Assembly: GCA_937926415.1 (NCBI GenBank)
Contig: CALBAF010000064.1
Location: forward strand, 1 to 6,392
DNA length: 6,392 nucleotides
From: an uncultured Actinomyces sp.
GTDB lineage: Bacteria; Actinomycetota; Actinomycetes; Actinomycetales; Actinomycetaceae
Direction of reading: 5' to 3'
The notes under the pieces were generated by a model. The model saw only the letters and a program-made list of their open reading frames with translations. It made no database searches and was not told the DNA's origin. Numbering within the stretch: position 1 is the first letter of the stretch; the number at the start of each line of letters is the position of its first letter. Shown here piece after piece: positions 1 to 6,392 of the stretch. Both the position numbers and the translations under genes were made by a program.

Positions 1-3000
1 CGCCGAGGCTCCCGCCGCCGAGGCTGGCGCTGAGGCTCCCGCCCCCGAGGATCAGCCCCGCACGCGCCGTGCCCGCGCAGTTGCGGATGACTCCGCGACC
101 CTCGCTCTCAATGTCGTCAACGACTCGGAGACCCTGCGCAGCCACGACGAGCAGATTACGACGATCAACTTCTCCTGCTCCTCGGTGACCACCCCCTGTA
201 AGGGTGCCGTCATCGAGCTGACGCTGCCTGGCCCCATCACGCCGGACGGCCTCAAGCTCGTCGAGCGCGGCTACAACGTCGTCCCCGTCACCGGTGACAG
301 CGTTGCCAGGACGGCGCAATATGTTGACAAGCCTGAGGATGGATCGCGCGTCCAGCGTTACCGCTTCACGCTGAAGGATCCGCTGCCCGCCGGTACGTCC
401 GACCGTATCCAGGTCAACTGGTACTACAACTACTACGATGCGCCGAACAACTCGACGACCACCCAGAAGGTGACCTTCAGCGCGCAGAATGCTGAAACCC
501 TCGAGAACGAGCTGACCACCACCTGGACCGCCGATACCGACATCGCGATCGAGAAGAGCGGTCCGACGAAGGCCGCTAACTACCCCGCAGTCGGCGGCGA
601 GGCGACCTACAAGCTGCGCTACGGCTATCAGCAGATCGACCAGGACAACCCCAACAAGGTCGGTGTTCGCTGGAACGGCTCCGCGATGAAGACCGGCAAC
701 CTGAACGGCCTCGGCCTCGTGGGCGTCCAGAACATCAAGGTCGTCGACCCGCTGCCCGCCAAGGCCGTCTTCGTCACGGCCTCTGACGGTGGCGTCTACG
801 ACCCGGCGACCCACACCGTCACCTGGTCCTACGATCGCTGGTTCTTCCAGAACCCGATCGAGTCGACCGTCACCGTGAAGTACCCCGAGGGTACGGTCAC
901 GCTCGACGACACGGTCACCAATAAGGCGACCATCTCCGCCGAGGTCATGAACGACCCGAAGACCAAGCTCTCCAAGAGCTCCGAGATCACGCACGGCTTC
1001 GCCGAGCGCAAGGTCGGTGGCCGCATTGGTAAGACCGGTAACGACTACCAGTACCAGGTTCGCAACGTGAAGACCCCTTGGCGTTTCGCCGGTATCAACT
1101 CGGGTAACACGACGCTCCACTTCCACTGGGACGATACCCTGCCGTGCACCTGGTCTTCCCAGGATGCCAAGGCCGCCGGCGGTGCCTGCGACACCCCCAC
1201 CTTCGTCGGTCCCTACCAGTTCAACATTGTCGGCAAGTCCGGCTACGAGGAAAATGGCGGCTGGACCTTCGAGTACTGGACCAACAAGGGCAACCACGAG
1301 ACCGTCAACTACACGAAGACGAGCGGACTGACCCTGCCTGAGGGCGAGTGGATCACCCGCTTCACGGTCGATACCGACGTGGCGCCCCAGACCACCGCGA
1401 GCCTCTTCTTCTACGGCACAGTCAACCCCGCTCTGCCGACGACGGAGCCTGCGGACTTCGCCTCGCACTACAACCCCGTGCTGCCTCCGGAGAAGTACTA
1501 CGACTACCAGGCCTCCCCGGACTACGTGCGCTTCCAGAACTGTGCCACCGGCACGGTGACCGACAAGGACACCGGCACCGTCGTCACCTCGAGCGACGAG
1601 CTCTGCTCCTGGATGCGTGTGCGCGACGAGTTCCCCTCCGTCCAGGCCTACAAGGTCGTTCGCACCAACCCCGTGGTCGTGGGCAAGCCCGCCAACTTCT
1701 TCATCAACGGCACCGCCAAGCCGGCCGCCGAGGGTGGCACGCCCACTCCGTTCACGATCGTTGACCTCCTCCCCGAGGGCTTCGACGTCGACGATGTCTC
1801 CAAGATTGTTCCCGAGAAGCGCTCGACGCTGAAGAACCCCGACGGCACCCCCTACGACCTGAGCAAGGTCACGGTCGAGATTGAGAAGAACTTCAACGGC
1901 TCCGGCCGCACCCTCATCCGCTGGAACGTTCCGGACCCGGTCGAGGGTAGCCTGTACTCGAGCTTCGACGTGAACGTGCTCGCGACCGCCCCGGCCGGTA
2001 AGAACACGAACGACGCCATGGCGTTCATGCCCGGCGACGGCGCGAAGGCGACCACCGAGGATAAGAGCCTGCGCAACGCTAACTACTGCATCGGTAGCCG
2101 CGCGATCGACACCTTCGACGTGAACAAGAATGGATCGACGACCGACTACGTGTGTAACGCCGCATTCCCCTTCAACGTGGCCACGACCCCCTCGATGGCC
2201 ATCGCGAAGGAAGTCAAGGGTAATAAGAACCCTGACTTCGTTCCGGCCGGCGAGGTTGCCGAGATCGACCCGGGTGCCGACGGTGCCTACCGTTTCACGA
2301 TCTCCAACGCGGGTAACACCCCGCTGACCAAGGTCGTGGCCTACGACATCCTGCCGTACGTGGGTGACGTGGGTGTTGGCCCTGCTTCCTCGCAGGCTCG
2401 CGGCTCGAACTGGAAGCCGAACCTGAACTCCACGGCGTGGGCGTTCGAGTCGGTGAAGGAGAAGCCGGGTCGCGATCCTGAGGTCACGGCTGTTCCGGCC
2501 TCGGACATCACGGTCCAGTACTCGACGGTTCCCAACCCCTGCCGCGGTGAGGTCCTCTCCGCCGGTGGCGCCATGAACGACGCCCCCGCTGGCTGTACCC
2601 CCGACGCGTGGGGCGACGCTCCCGCCGACCTGACCACGATCACCGGCTTCCGTATCGTCATGAACCGCGACATCGAGCCGGGCGAGAAGATCCGCTTCGT
2701 CGCGACCATGACCTCCCCGGTCAACGCCAACCTCATCGCCTGGAACTCCGTGGCAATGTCCGGTGGCTCGATGCAGAACGGCAAGGTGTCCTACCTGCTG
2801 CCCAACGAGGCTCCCAAGGTCGGCATCAACGTCTCCTCCGACGTCGAGCTGAAGAAGACGGTTGCTCGGGCGAAGATGAACGGCGATGAGCCGGTTCGTG
2901 ACGCCAACGGTGTCATCGAGACGGTTGAGTCTGATGATGTCGTCATGCCGGGTGACTACATGCTGTACAAGGTGAACCTGAAGGCCAAGGGCCCCGCTGT

Positions 3001-6000
3001 CGCCTCGGGCATGAATGTTGCTGATGCTCTGCCTTCTGGTGTGGAGTACGTGTCCTCCGAGACGCGCATCTGCCAGGATGGTGCGACGAACCCGTGCACG
3101 GGCCCGGTCTACGCGACCGCCAACTACGATGCGGCCGCCGGTACCTGGAGTGCGATGGAGTCCGGCATTCTCGACACCAACCTCAACGTTGGTGGTACCG
3201 AGACGCTGTACGTCCTCGTGAAGGTCAAGCCCGCAACCGAGGGTTCGACCATCACGAACACGGCGACCCTGGGTGAGTTCGATCAGATCGACTCCAACCC
3301 GGACAACAACAAGGACAGCGCGACCTTCAAGGTCGGTGGCACCCTGTCGGGCACCATCTACAACGATAAGGACGCGACCTGGTTCAACGATTCGCCCGTC
3401 CTCGACAAGCCTTTCGAGGGTGTGACGGTTCGCCTGTTGGATGCTGATGGCAACCCGGTGAAGGATTCGTCTGGCGCCGACATCACCACGAAGACCGACG
3501 CTGACGGTAAGTACACCTTTACCCGTCTGCCGCTGGGCTCGTACAAGGTGGAGGTTGTTCCGGGTGAGGTGAAGGTTGACGGCGCTGACGTGAACCTGGC
3601 CGACTACAAGCAGACCTACGGCTACGGCTCGTCGACCAAGCGCAGCGAGGCCGGCAAGGGCAAGCTTGTCACGCCGACCGCGATCGAGCTGACTGCTGCT
3701 GCTCCCAACGCCACGAAGATCGACTTTGCGTTCGTGAAGCCCGCTTCGGTGGGTAACTTCGTGTGGTTCGATGCGAACAAGGACGGTATTCAGGATGCGG
3801 ATGAGGTCGGCGTTGCCGGCGTCACCGTCACCCTGACCGACGGTGCTGGCAACCCGGTCATCGACCTGGACGGCAACCCCGTCAAGCCCGTGACCACGGA
3901 CGCCAACGGCAAGTACGAGTTCACCAACCTGATGCCGAACGTCGAGCGGATCGTCGCGAACGCGGGCGAGGAGAGCTACAAGGTCACCTTCACTCCTCCT
4001 GCCGGCTACTCCGCGACCAAGAGCTACGCGGCTGCGGATGGCGAGAAGGACTCCAACGGTGTCGAGAGCGACGTGACGCTCACCGAGGGCCAGAACGATG
4101 AGACTGTCGACTTCGGCCTCGTCGCCGATGGCACGATTGGTGACACCCTGTTCTGGGATGTCGACAACAACGGTGGTTCTGCTCCCTCTGGCGCAGATAA
4201 GCCGCTGGCTGGCGTGACCGTCAAGCTGACCTACACGACCCCCGCGGGCGTGGAGAAGACGCTGACGACGGTCACGGACGAGAACGGTAAGTACTCGTTC
4301 AAGGACCTGGCTCCCGGCGATTACGTCGTCACCGTTGACAAGGCCTCCCTTGCCACCGTGTGCCCCGAGTGCACCGCTCAGACCCACGCCCCGTCGGGTG
4401 ACCTGACGGCCTCGGAGGGCCAGGAGCTGTCCCTGACCTCCAAGGTGACGCTGAGCCCCGGCGCGATGACGAACAACGACCAGGACTGGGCCTTCACCGG
4501 CGTTGCCAACACGGCGATCGTCAAGGCGATTGCCGATCCGGCCGAGGCTCCGGCGGGTGGCTTCACCCCCGGCACGTCCGTCACCTACACGCTGACCGTG
4601 ACGAACGAGGGCCCGAGCCCCGCCACCGGCGTCATCGCGCAGGATAAGCTCCCCTCTGGCGTGACCTTCGTGTCCGCCGAGGGCGATGGCACCTACGATG
4701 CCGCCTCCGGCAAGTGGGACCTGAGCACTGAGGTGATCGAGAAGGGTGCGACGCGCACCCTGCGCATCACCGTCACGATCGACGCTTCCGCCGCTGGTTC
4801 GGTTGTGACCAACACGGCCACGATCGAGAAGCAGGATCAGATCGGTGATAAGAAGCCGGACAACACCTCGTCCGTGCCGCTGACCGCCGGTTACACGATC
4901 GCTGGCAAGCTCTACAACGATGCGGACGCGTCGTTCAACTCCAGCGACTCCGAGGCCCCGTACGCGGGCGTCACGGTTGCGCTCCTGAAGAAGGATGGCA
5001 CCCCCGTCCTCGACAAGGATGGCAACCCGGTCACGGCCGTGACCGACGCGCAGGGCAAGTACTCCTTCAGCGGTCTGCCGCTGGGCGAGTACACGGTCAG
5101 CGTCGTTGATCCGACCTCCGGTCCTCTGGCGGGCACCAAGCCCACCGAGGCCTACACCGGCCGCTACAAGACGACCGCGGACGTGACCATCGCTGAGGCC
5201 ACTGGTTCGGTCATCGACGTGAACTTCGGTTTCGTCAAGCCTGCCTCTGTTGGTGACTACACCTGGATGGACGTCAACCGTGACGGTCTCCAGGACGCCG
5301 ACGAGCCCGCTCTGCCGGGCGTGACGGTGACCCTGATGCGCGCCGACGGCTCTGCCGTGACGGATGCGTCGGGTAACCCGGTTGCGGCTGTGACCACGGA
5401 CGCGAACGGTAAGTACAAGTTCGAGAATCTGCTGCCCGGTGATTACAAGGTGTCCTTCCAGGCGCCCGCCGGCTACGAGGCGACGACCTCGGATGCTGGC
5501 GATGACCGCGCTGCGGACTCCAACGGAGCTTCGGCTTCGGTCACCCTGGTTCAGGGACAGACGGATGACACGATTGACTTCGGTGCTGTTGGTACCGGTG
5601 TCATCGGCGATCAGCTGTTTGTTGATGTCAACCAGAACGGTGGCAATGCCCCCGACGCTGGAGACAAGGTGCTGCCCGGTGTGAAGGTCACGTTGACCTG
5701 GACCGGTCCGGGTGGAATCACCCGCACCTACGAGACCACGACCGATGCGGATGGCAAGTACAAGTTCGAGAATCTGCTGCCCGGCGACTACAAGGTGTCG
5801 GTTGATCCGGAGTCTCTGATCAAGGCTGAGCCGCTGCTGGATGTTCTGACCCACGACCCGTCGGGTGATGTGGCTTCCAAGACCGTTGTGTCCGAGGAAG
5901 CTAAGGCTGATAAGGACAAGCTGGCTCAGGCGTTCAAGCTGACGGCGTCGGTGACGCTGACGGGCGAGAAGAACCAGAACCTGGATCAGGACTGGGGCTT

Positions 6001-6392
6001 CGGTATCTCGGCTGACACGGCGATTCTCAAGGCGATCACTGATCCGGATGAGGATGCTCAGAAGACCTTCGAGTTCACTCCGGGTGCGTCTGTGACGTAC
6101 ACGCTGACGCTGACCAATAACGGTCCTGGCGCGGCGACGGGCGTGACGGCGTCTGATCAGCTCCCCGAGGGTGTTGCCTTCGTGAAGGCTGAGGGTGATG
6201 GCACCTACGACTCCGCGACTGGTGTGTGGGATCTGTCTGGTCTGACCCTGGCCAAGGGCGATGTGAAGAAGATCGCGATCACGGTGACGGTCACTGGTGA
6301 TGGTGCGGGCAAGCTGGTGACGAACGTTGCCAGGATTACGCACCAGGATCAGGTGGGCGATGATCCGACGAATAATGAGTCGTCGGCGTCGT
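1..6392 (+). CDS. Giant DUF11 / SdrD B-like repeat surface protein, partial at both ends
   Basis: One frame (codons from position 2) is open across the entire window, giving 2130 residues with no stop; base 1 is the last base of a preceding codon and base 6392 the first of the next. The product looks like an exported, cell-wall-associated adhesin or stalk protein. It carries a head of about 940 residues with DUF11-like and unassigned beta-rich domains, then a repeating cassette of one DUF11 domain and three SdrD B-like domains. Supporting motifs are TNTAT at DUF11 ends, D-x-N-x-D-G-x-x-D-A-D-E loops, and T-D-x-x-G-K-Y-x-F hairpins. All 14 cysteines are in close pairs, as expected for a secreted, oxidatively folded protein. 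Signal peptide and sorting signal (LPXTG type expected) are not in the window, so secretion and anchoring are inferred. The ligand is unknown. The reading frame and repeat class are near certain; the adhesin role is likely by family. Confidence 0.95.
2..79 (+). repeat. Ala/Glu/Pro-rich low-complexity linker with short tandem units
   Basis: Residues 1-26 begin with imperfect copies of AEAPA: AEAPA (bases 2-16), AEAG (17-28) and AEAPA (29-43), with the core codons gcc/gct-gag-gct reused. A basic stretch, RTRRARA, follows at residues 20-26, then the acidic start VADDS of the folded part. Such Ala/Pro/Glu segments are common just after a signal peptide or as flexible spacers in actinobacterial surface proteins. 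Only the end is visible, so its full length and copy number are unknown. The in-frame repeat could vary in length between strains. Confidence 0.7.
104..541 (+). other. Head domain I, unassigned beta-rich domain (residues 35-180)
   Basis: This segment alternates Val/Thr/Ile-rich strands with loops, as in an Ig-like or adhesin beta-sandwich, but I do not recognise the family. It opens with a small cysteine loop, C59 and C66 separated by six residues, followed by a hydrophobic strand and LPGPIT. An aromatic cluster NWYYNYYD lies at residues 139-146. It ends where the next domain begins with IAIEKSGP at 181. As the first folded domain after the low-complexity linker it is a plausible ligand-binding module, but nothing in the sequence proves that. 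Confidence 0.55.
542..961 (+). other. DUF11-like domain II (residues 181-320)
   Basis: The order of elements matches DUF11: an entry strand IAIEKSGP (181-188), a Y-x-L-x-Y strand, then VVDPLPAKAVFVTAS, G-x-YDPATHTVTW (785-828 in bases), and a closing TNKATI at residues 306-311. DUF11 domains are beta-sandwich spacers found in tandem in bacterial surface proteins. This copy is divergent: the middle strand is interrupted by a loop about 25 residues long rich in Gly and Asn (about residues 211-240). It has no cysteine. Confidence 0.7.
962..1639 (+). other. Head domain III, unassigned, aromatic-rich (residues 321-546)
   Basis: About 225 residues that do not resolve into a repeat seen elsewhere in the window. 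It contains two cysteine pairs, C382/C396 and C514/C535. Trp and Tyr are unusually dense: HFHWDD (375-380), WTFEYW (421-426), and a Tyr-rich stretch near EKYYDYQASPDY (497-508). Two subdomains are possible, meeting near residue 445. It sits between DUF11-like modules inside the head and is my second candidate for a binding surface. I cannot name a family, and the boundaries are approximate. Confidence 0.45.
1640..2191 (+). other. Divergent DUF11-like domain IV (residues 547-730)
   Basis: The segment starts with VQAYKVVRTNPVVVGKPANF and continues to FTIVDLLPEGFDVDDV (residues 585-600), the typical DUF11 and isopeptide-domain 'D-x-LP-x-G' signature. It continues through TLIRWNVPDPVEG (917-924 bases onward; residues 637-649) to a strand SSFDVNVLATAP. 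Its C-terminal part carries the pair C696/C718 in a stretch resembling a closing extension. The domain is longer than a typical DUF11 domain because of inserted loops. Confidence 0.55.
2192..2827 (+). other. Divergent DUF11-like domain V (residues 731-942)
   Basis: It begins with MAIAKEVKG (732-740), passes FTISNAGNTPLTKVVAYDILP (residues 765 onward), and later has a strand EKIRFVATMTSP (895-906). The N-x-G-N-T/x-x-LTKVVA-x-D-x-LP order is the DUF11 core. A long insertion of about 80 residues (about 788-880) carries the C847/C865 pair and several Trp residues. It is the last non-repetitive module before the repeat cassettes. Confidence 0.55.
2828..3331 (+). other. DUF11 domain of cassette 1 (residues 943-1110)
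   Basis: Recognised by ELKKTVARA (949-957), VASGMNVADALPSGVEYVSSE (1000-1020), NYDAAAGTWSAM, and the end signature TNTAT (1085-1089), followed by DQIDSNPDNN. Compared with the cassette 2 and 3 copies it has an extra loop of about 18 residues at 1021-1038 that holds both of its cysteines, C1024 and C1032. It also has an extra acidic loop near 962-980 in place of the shorter segment seen in the other copies. Confidence 0.8.
3332..3742 (+). other. SdrD B-like domain B1, type B-a (residues 1111-1247)
   Basis: It starts GTLSGTIYNDKDATWFND, has the internal hairpin KTDADGKYTFTRLPLGSYKVEV (1485 region in residues 1165-1186), and ends IDFAFVKP (1240-1247). These are marks of the SdrD B-like/Cna_B-related fold. 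It aligns with B4 of cassette 2 but carries a longer loop near 1190-1230 (DYKQTYGYGSSTKRSEAGKGK). The usual D-x-N-x-D-G calcium-type loop is absent and is replaced by NDKDATWFND. Confidence 0.8.
3743..4123 (+). other. SdrD B-like domain B2, type B-b (residues 1248-1374)
   Basis: It has the full SdrD B-like signature: SVGNFVWFDANKDGIQDADE (1249-1268), then GVAGVTVTL, TTDANGKYEFTNL, PPAGYSAT, DSNG and VDFGLV (1369-1374). The D1257-x-N-x-D1261-G-x-x-D1265-x-D-E loop resembles calcium-binding loops, and SdrD B repeats are known to bind Ca2+. Relative to B5 it has an insertion of about 11 residues in the second hairpin (MPNVERIVANAGEESYKV, 1311-1328). Confidence 0.88.
4124..4504 (+). other. SdrD B-like domain B3, type B-c (residues 1375-1501)
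   Basis: It begins with DGTIGDTLFWDVDNNGG (1376-1392), has VTDENGKYSFKDLAPGDYVV in the centre, and closes with TNNDQDWAFTG (1490-1500). The loop is D-x-D-x-N-G followed by a longer GSAPSGAD segment, a variant of the B-b loop. It contains the only C-x-x-C of the window, C1454-P-E-C1457. The equivalent stretch of B6 has no cysteine. Confidence 0.85.
4505..4891 (+). other. DUF11 domain of cassette 2 (residues 1502-1630)
   Basis: A compact, canonical DUF11: NTAIVKAIADP (1503-1513), FTPGTSVTYTLTVTNEGP (1521-1538), ATGVIAQDKLPSGVTFVSAE, GTYDAASGKWDL, and VVTNTATI (1601-1608), then QDQIGDKKPDN. It is clearly homologous over its full length to the partial copy at the window's right end, with shared blocks such as AEGDGTYD. 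Confidence 0.9.
4892..5245 (+). other. SdrD B-like domain B4, type B-a (residues 1631-1748)
   Basis: It starts YTIAGKLYNDADASFNSSDS, passes PYAGVTVALLKKDGTPV and TDAQGKYSFSGLPLGEYTVSV, and ends DVNFGFVKPAS (1739-1749). It is the counterpart of B1, sharing the atypical first loop (YNDADASFN versus YNDKDATWFN), the LPLG hairpin and a Tyr-containing T-x-AYTGRYKT segment. It is about 20 residues shorter than B1. Confidence 0.85.
5246..5593 (+). other. SdrD B-like domain B5, type B-b (residues 1749-1864)
   Basis: Canonical B-type domain: SVGDYTWMDVNRDGLQDADE (1749-1768), LPGVTVTLMRADG, TTDANGKYKFENLLPGDYKV (1798-1817), APAGYEATT, DSNG and IDFGAV (1858-1863). It keeps the calcium-type loop D1757-x-N-x-D1761-G-x-x-D1765-A-D-E. 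The central hairpin coding sequence is nearly identical to that of B6. Confidence 0.9.
5411..5454 (+). repeat. Direct repeat copy 1 (in B5), 44 bases
   Basis: It encodes KYKFENLLPGDYKV plus a partial codon. The first 29 bases (5411-5439) are identical to 5756-5784, and the full 44 bases differ at only two third-codon positions. The flanking sequence diverges quickly on both sides. Confidence 0.9.
5594..6010 (+). other. SdrD B-like domain B6, type B-c (residues 1865-2003)
   Basis: Counterpart of B3: GTGVIGDQLFVDVNQNGGNAP, VLPGVKVTLTW, TTDADGKYKFENLLPGDYKV, LTHDPSGD and a closing NLDQDWGFG (1994-2002). It lacks the CPEC motif of B3, with LLDV near the same place. A charged, Lys/Ala/Glu/Asp-rich insertion, SEEAKADKDKLAQAF (1964-1978), lengthens it and could form a short helix. 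Confidence 0.87.
5756..5799 (+). repeat. Direct repeat copy 2 (in B6), 44 bases
   Basis: Partner of the copy at 5411-5454, 345 bases downstream and in the same reading frame. The two mismatches (ggt/ggc and gat/gac) are synonymous. Confidence 0.9.
6011..6392 (+). other. DUF11 domain opening cassette 3, cut by the window end (residues 2004-2130)
   Basis: It begins with ADTAILKAITDP (2004-2015), then FTPGASVTYTLTLTNNGP, ATGVTASDQLPEGVAFVKAEGDGTYD, VTNVARITHQDQVGDDPTNN (2106-2125). It matches the cassette 2 DUF11 nearly end to end, with TNVAR in place of TNTAT. By analogy with cassettes 1 and 2, another B-a domain should follow immediately past the window edge. Codons here favour gat, gct, tct and ggt more than at the left end of the gene. 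Confidence 0.88.

Larger units (their letters stand above)
2828..4504 (+). repeat. Cassette 1: DUF11 + three SdrD B-like domains (residues 943-1501)
   Basis: First copy of a four-domain higher-order repeat of 559 residues. The order is DUF11 (943-1110), B-a (1111-1247), B-b (1248-1374) and B-c (1375-1501). Each part has a counterpart at the same place in cassette 2: KPASVG joins B-a to B-b in both, and N-x-DQDW closes B-c in both. It is about 57 residues longer than cassette 2, from loop insertions in the DUF11 part, B-a and B-b. Confidence 0.85.
4505..6010 (+). repeat. Cassette 2: DUF11 + three SdrD B-like domains (residues 1502-2003)
   Basis: Second complete copy of the four-domain repeat, 502 residues or 1506 bases: DUF11 (1502-1630), B4 (1631-1748), B5 (1749-1864), B6 (1865-2003). 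Landmark residues sit at a near-constant offset from their partners: the calcium-type loop at 1757 versus 1257, KPASVG at 1746 versus 1246, and NTAIVKAI at 1503 versus DTAILKAI at 2005. It contains no cysteine at all. Confidence 0.87.

Noticed and set aside
2..79. Signal peptide at the left edge
   Set aside because: The visible residues are Ala/Glu/Pro-rich and acidic with no hydrophobic core and no start codon. Any signal peptide must lie upstream.
1348..1764. Plus-strand open frame of 138 codons in another frame
   Set aside because: The product is Arg/His/Leu-rich, typical of an out-of-frame reading of GC-rich DNA. The true frame through the same bases encodes coherent beta-rich domains.
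2341..2784. Antisense open frame of 147 codons
   Set aside because: It lies wholly opposite the long sense frame, in GC-rich DNA where antisense frames stay open by chance. The protein shows no domain or sensible composition, and no ribosome binding site or independent codon signal is evident.
4361..4372. C-x-x-C as a thioredoxin-like redox site or metal site
   Set aside because: It sits in a loop of a spacer domain with no thioredoxin fold around it and is not conserved in the equivalent domain. A structural disulfide is more likely.
3332..6010. Isopeptide-forming CnaB domains
   Set aside because: The B domains share the Cna_B-like hairpin, but I could not identify a consistent Lys plus catalytic Glu/Asp pattern across them. 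SdrD B-like is the safer name.
1..6392. CRISPR array, insertion sequence, tRNA/rRNA, promoter or terminator
   Set aside because: No short evenly spaced palindromic repeats, transposase motifs, terminal inverted repeats or RNA-like segments were seen. The repeats present are protein-coding and in frame, and the window is entirely intragenic.

Overview
The whole window lies inside one very large protein-coding gene on the + strand. The frame whose codons begin at position 2 (codon starts at 2, 5, 8 and so on) runs to position 6391, 2130 codons, without a stop. It enters and leaves the window open, so the start codon, signal peptide, C-terminal anchor, promoter and terminator all lie outside. 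I numbered residues within the window; residue n occupies bases 3n-1 to 3n+1. I see no RNA gene, mobile element, CRISPR array, second gene or intergenic sequence.

The translation reads as an exported, multi-domain surface protein (adhesin or stalk type). DNA is GC-rich with mostly G/C third positions, and the protein is rich in Thr, Val, Asp, Gly, Ala and Asn. It is built from DUF11-type beta-sandwich modules and SdrD B-like (Cna_B-related) modules. This combination in high-GC DNA, with local cysteine pairs, suggests an actinobacterium such as Actinomyces, Schaalia or a relative. That assignment is inference from style, not from a marker gene.

Layout: (1) Ala/Glu/Pro-rich tail of an N-terminal linker, residues 1-26. 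(2) A non-repetitive head, residues about 35-942, with two domains I cannot name (35-180 and 321-546) and three divergent DUF11-like domains (181-320, 547-730, 731-942). This is the likeliest ligand-binding part. (3) A stalk made of a four-domain cassette, DUF11 + B-a + B-b + B-c. Cassette 1 is 943-1501, cassette 2 is 1502-2003, and a third begins at 2004 and runs off the window.

The most notable structure is this higher-order repeat of about 500 residues (1.5 kb), in which equivalent B domains in successive cassettes resemble each other more than their neighbours do. All 14 cysteines fall into seven close pairs, none after residue 1457. Codon choice drifts toward T-ending codons along the gene, and a near-identical 44-base tract is shared by two adjacent, non-equivalent B domains. 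Together these suggest a disulfide-braced head on an extended stalk that grew by cassette duplication.
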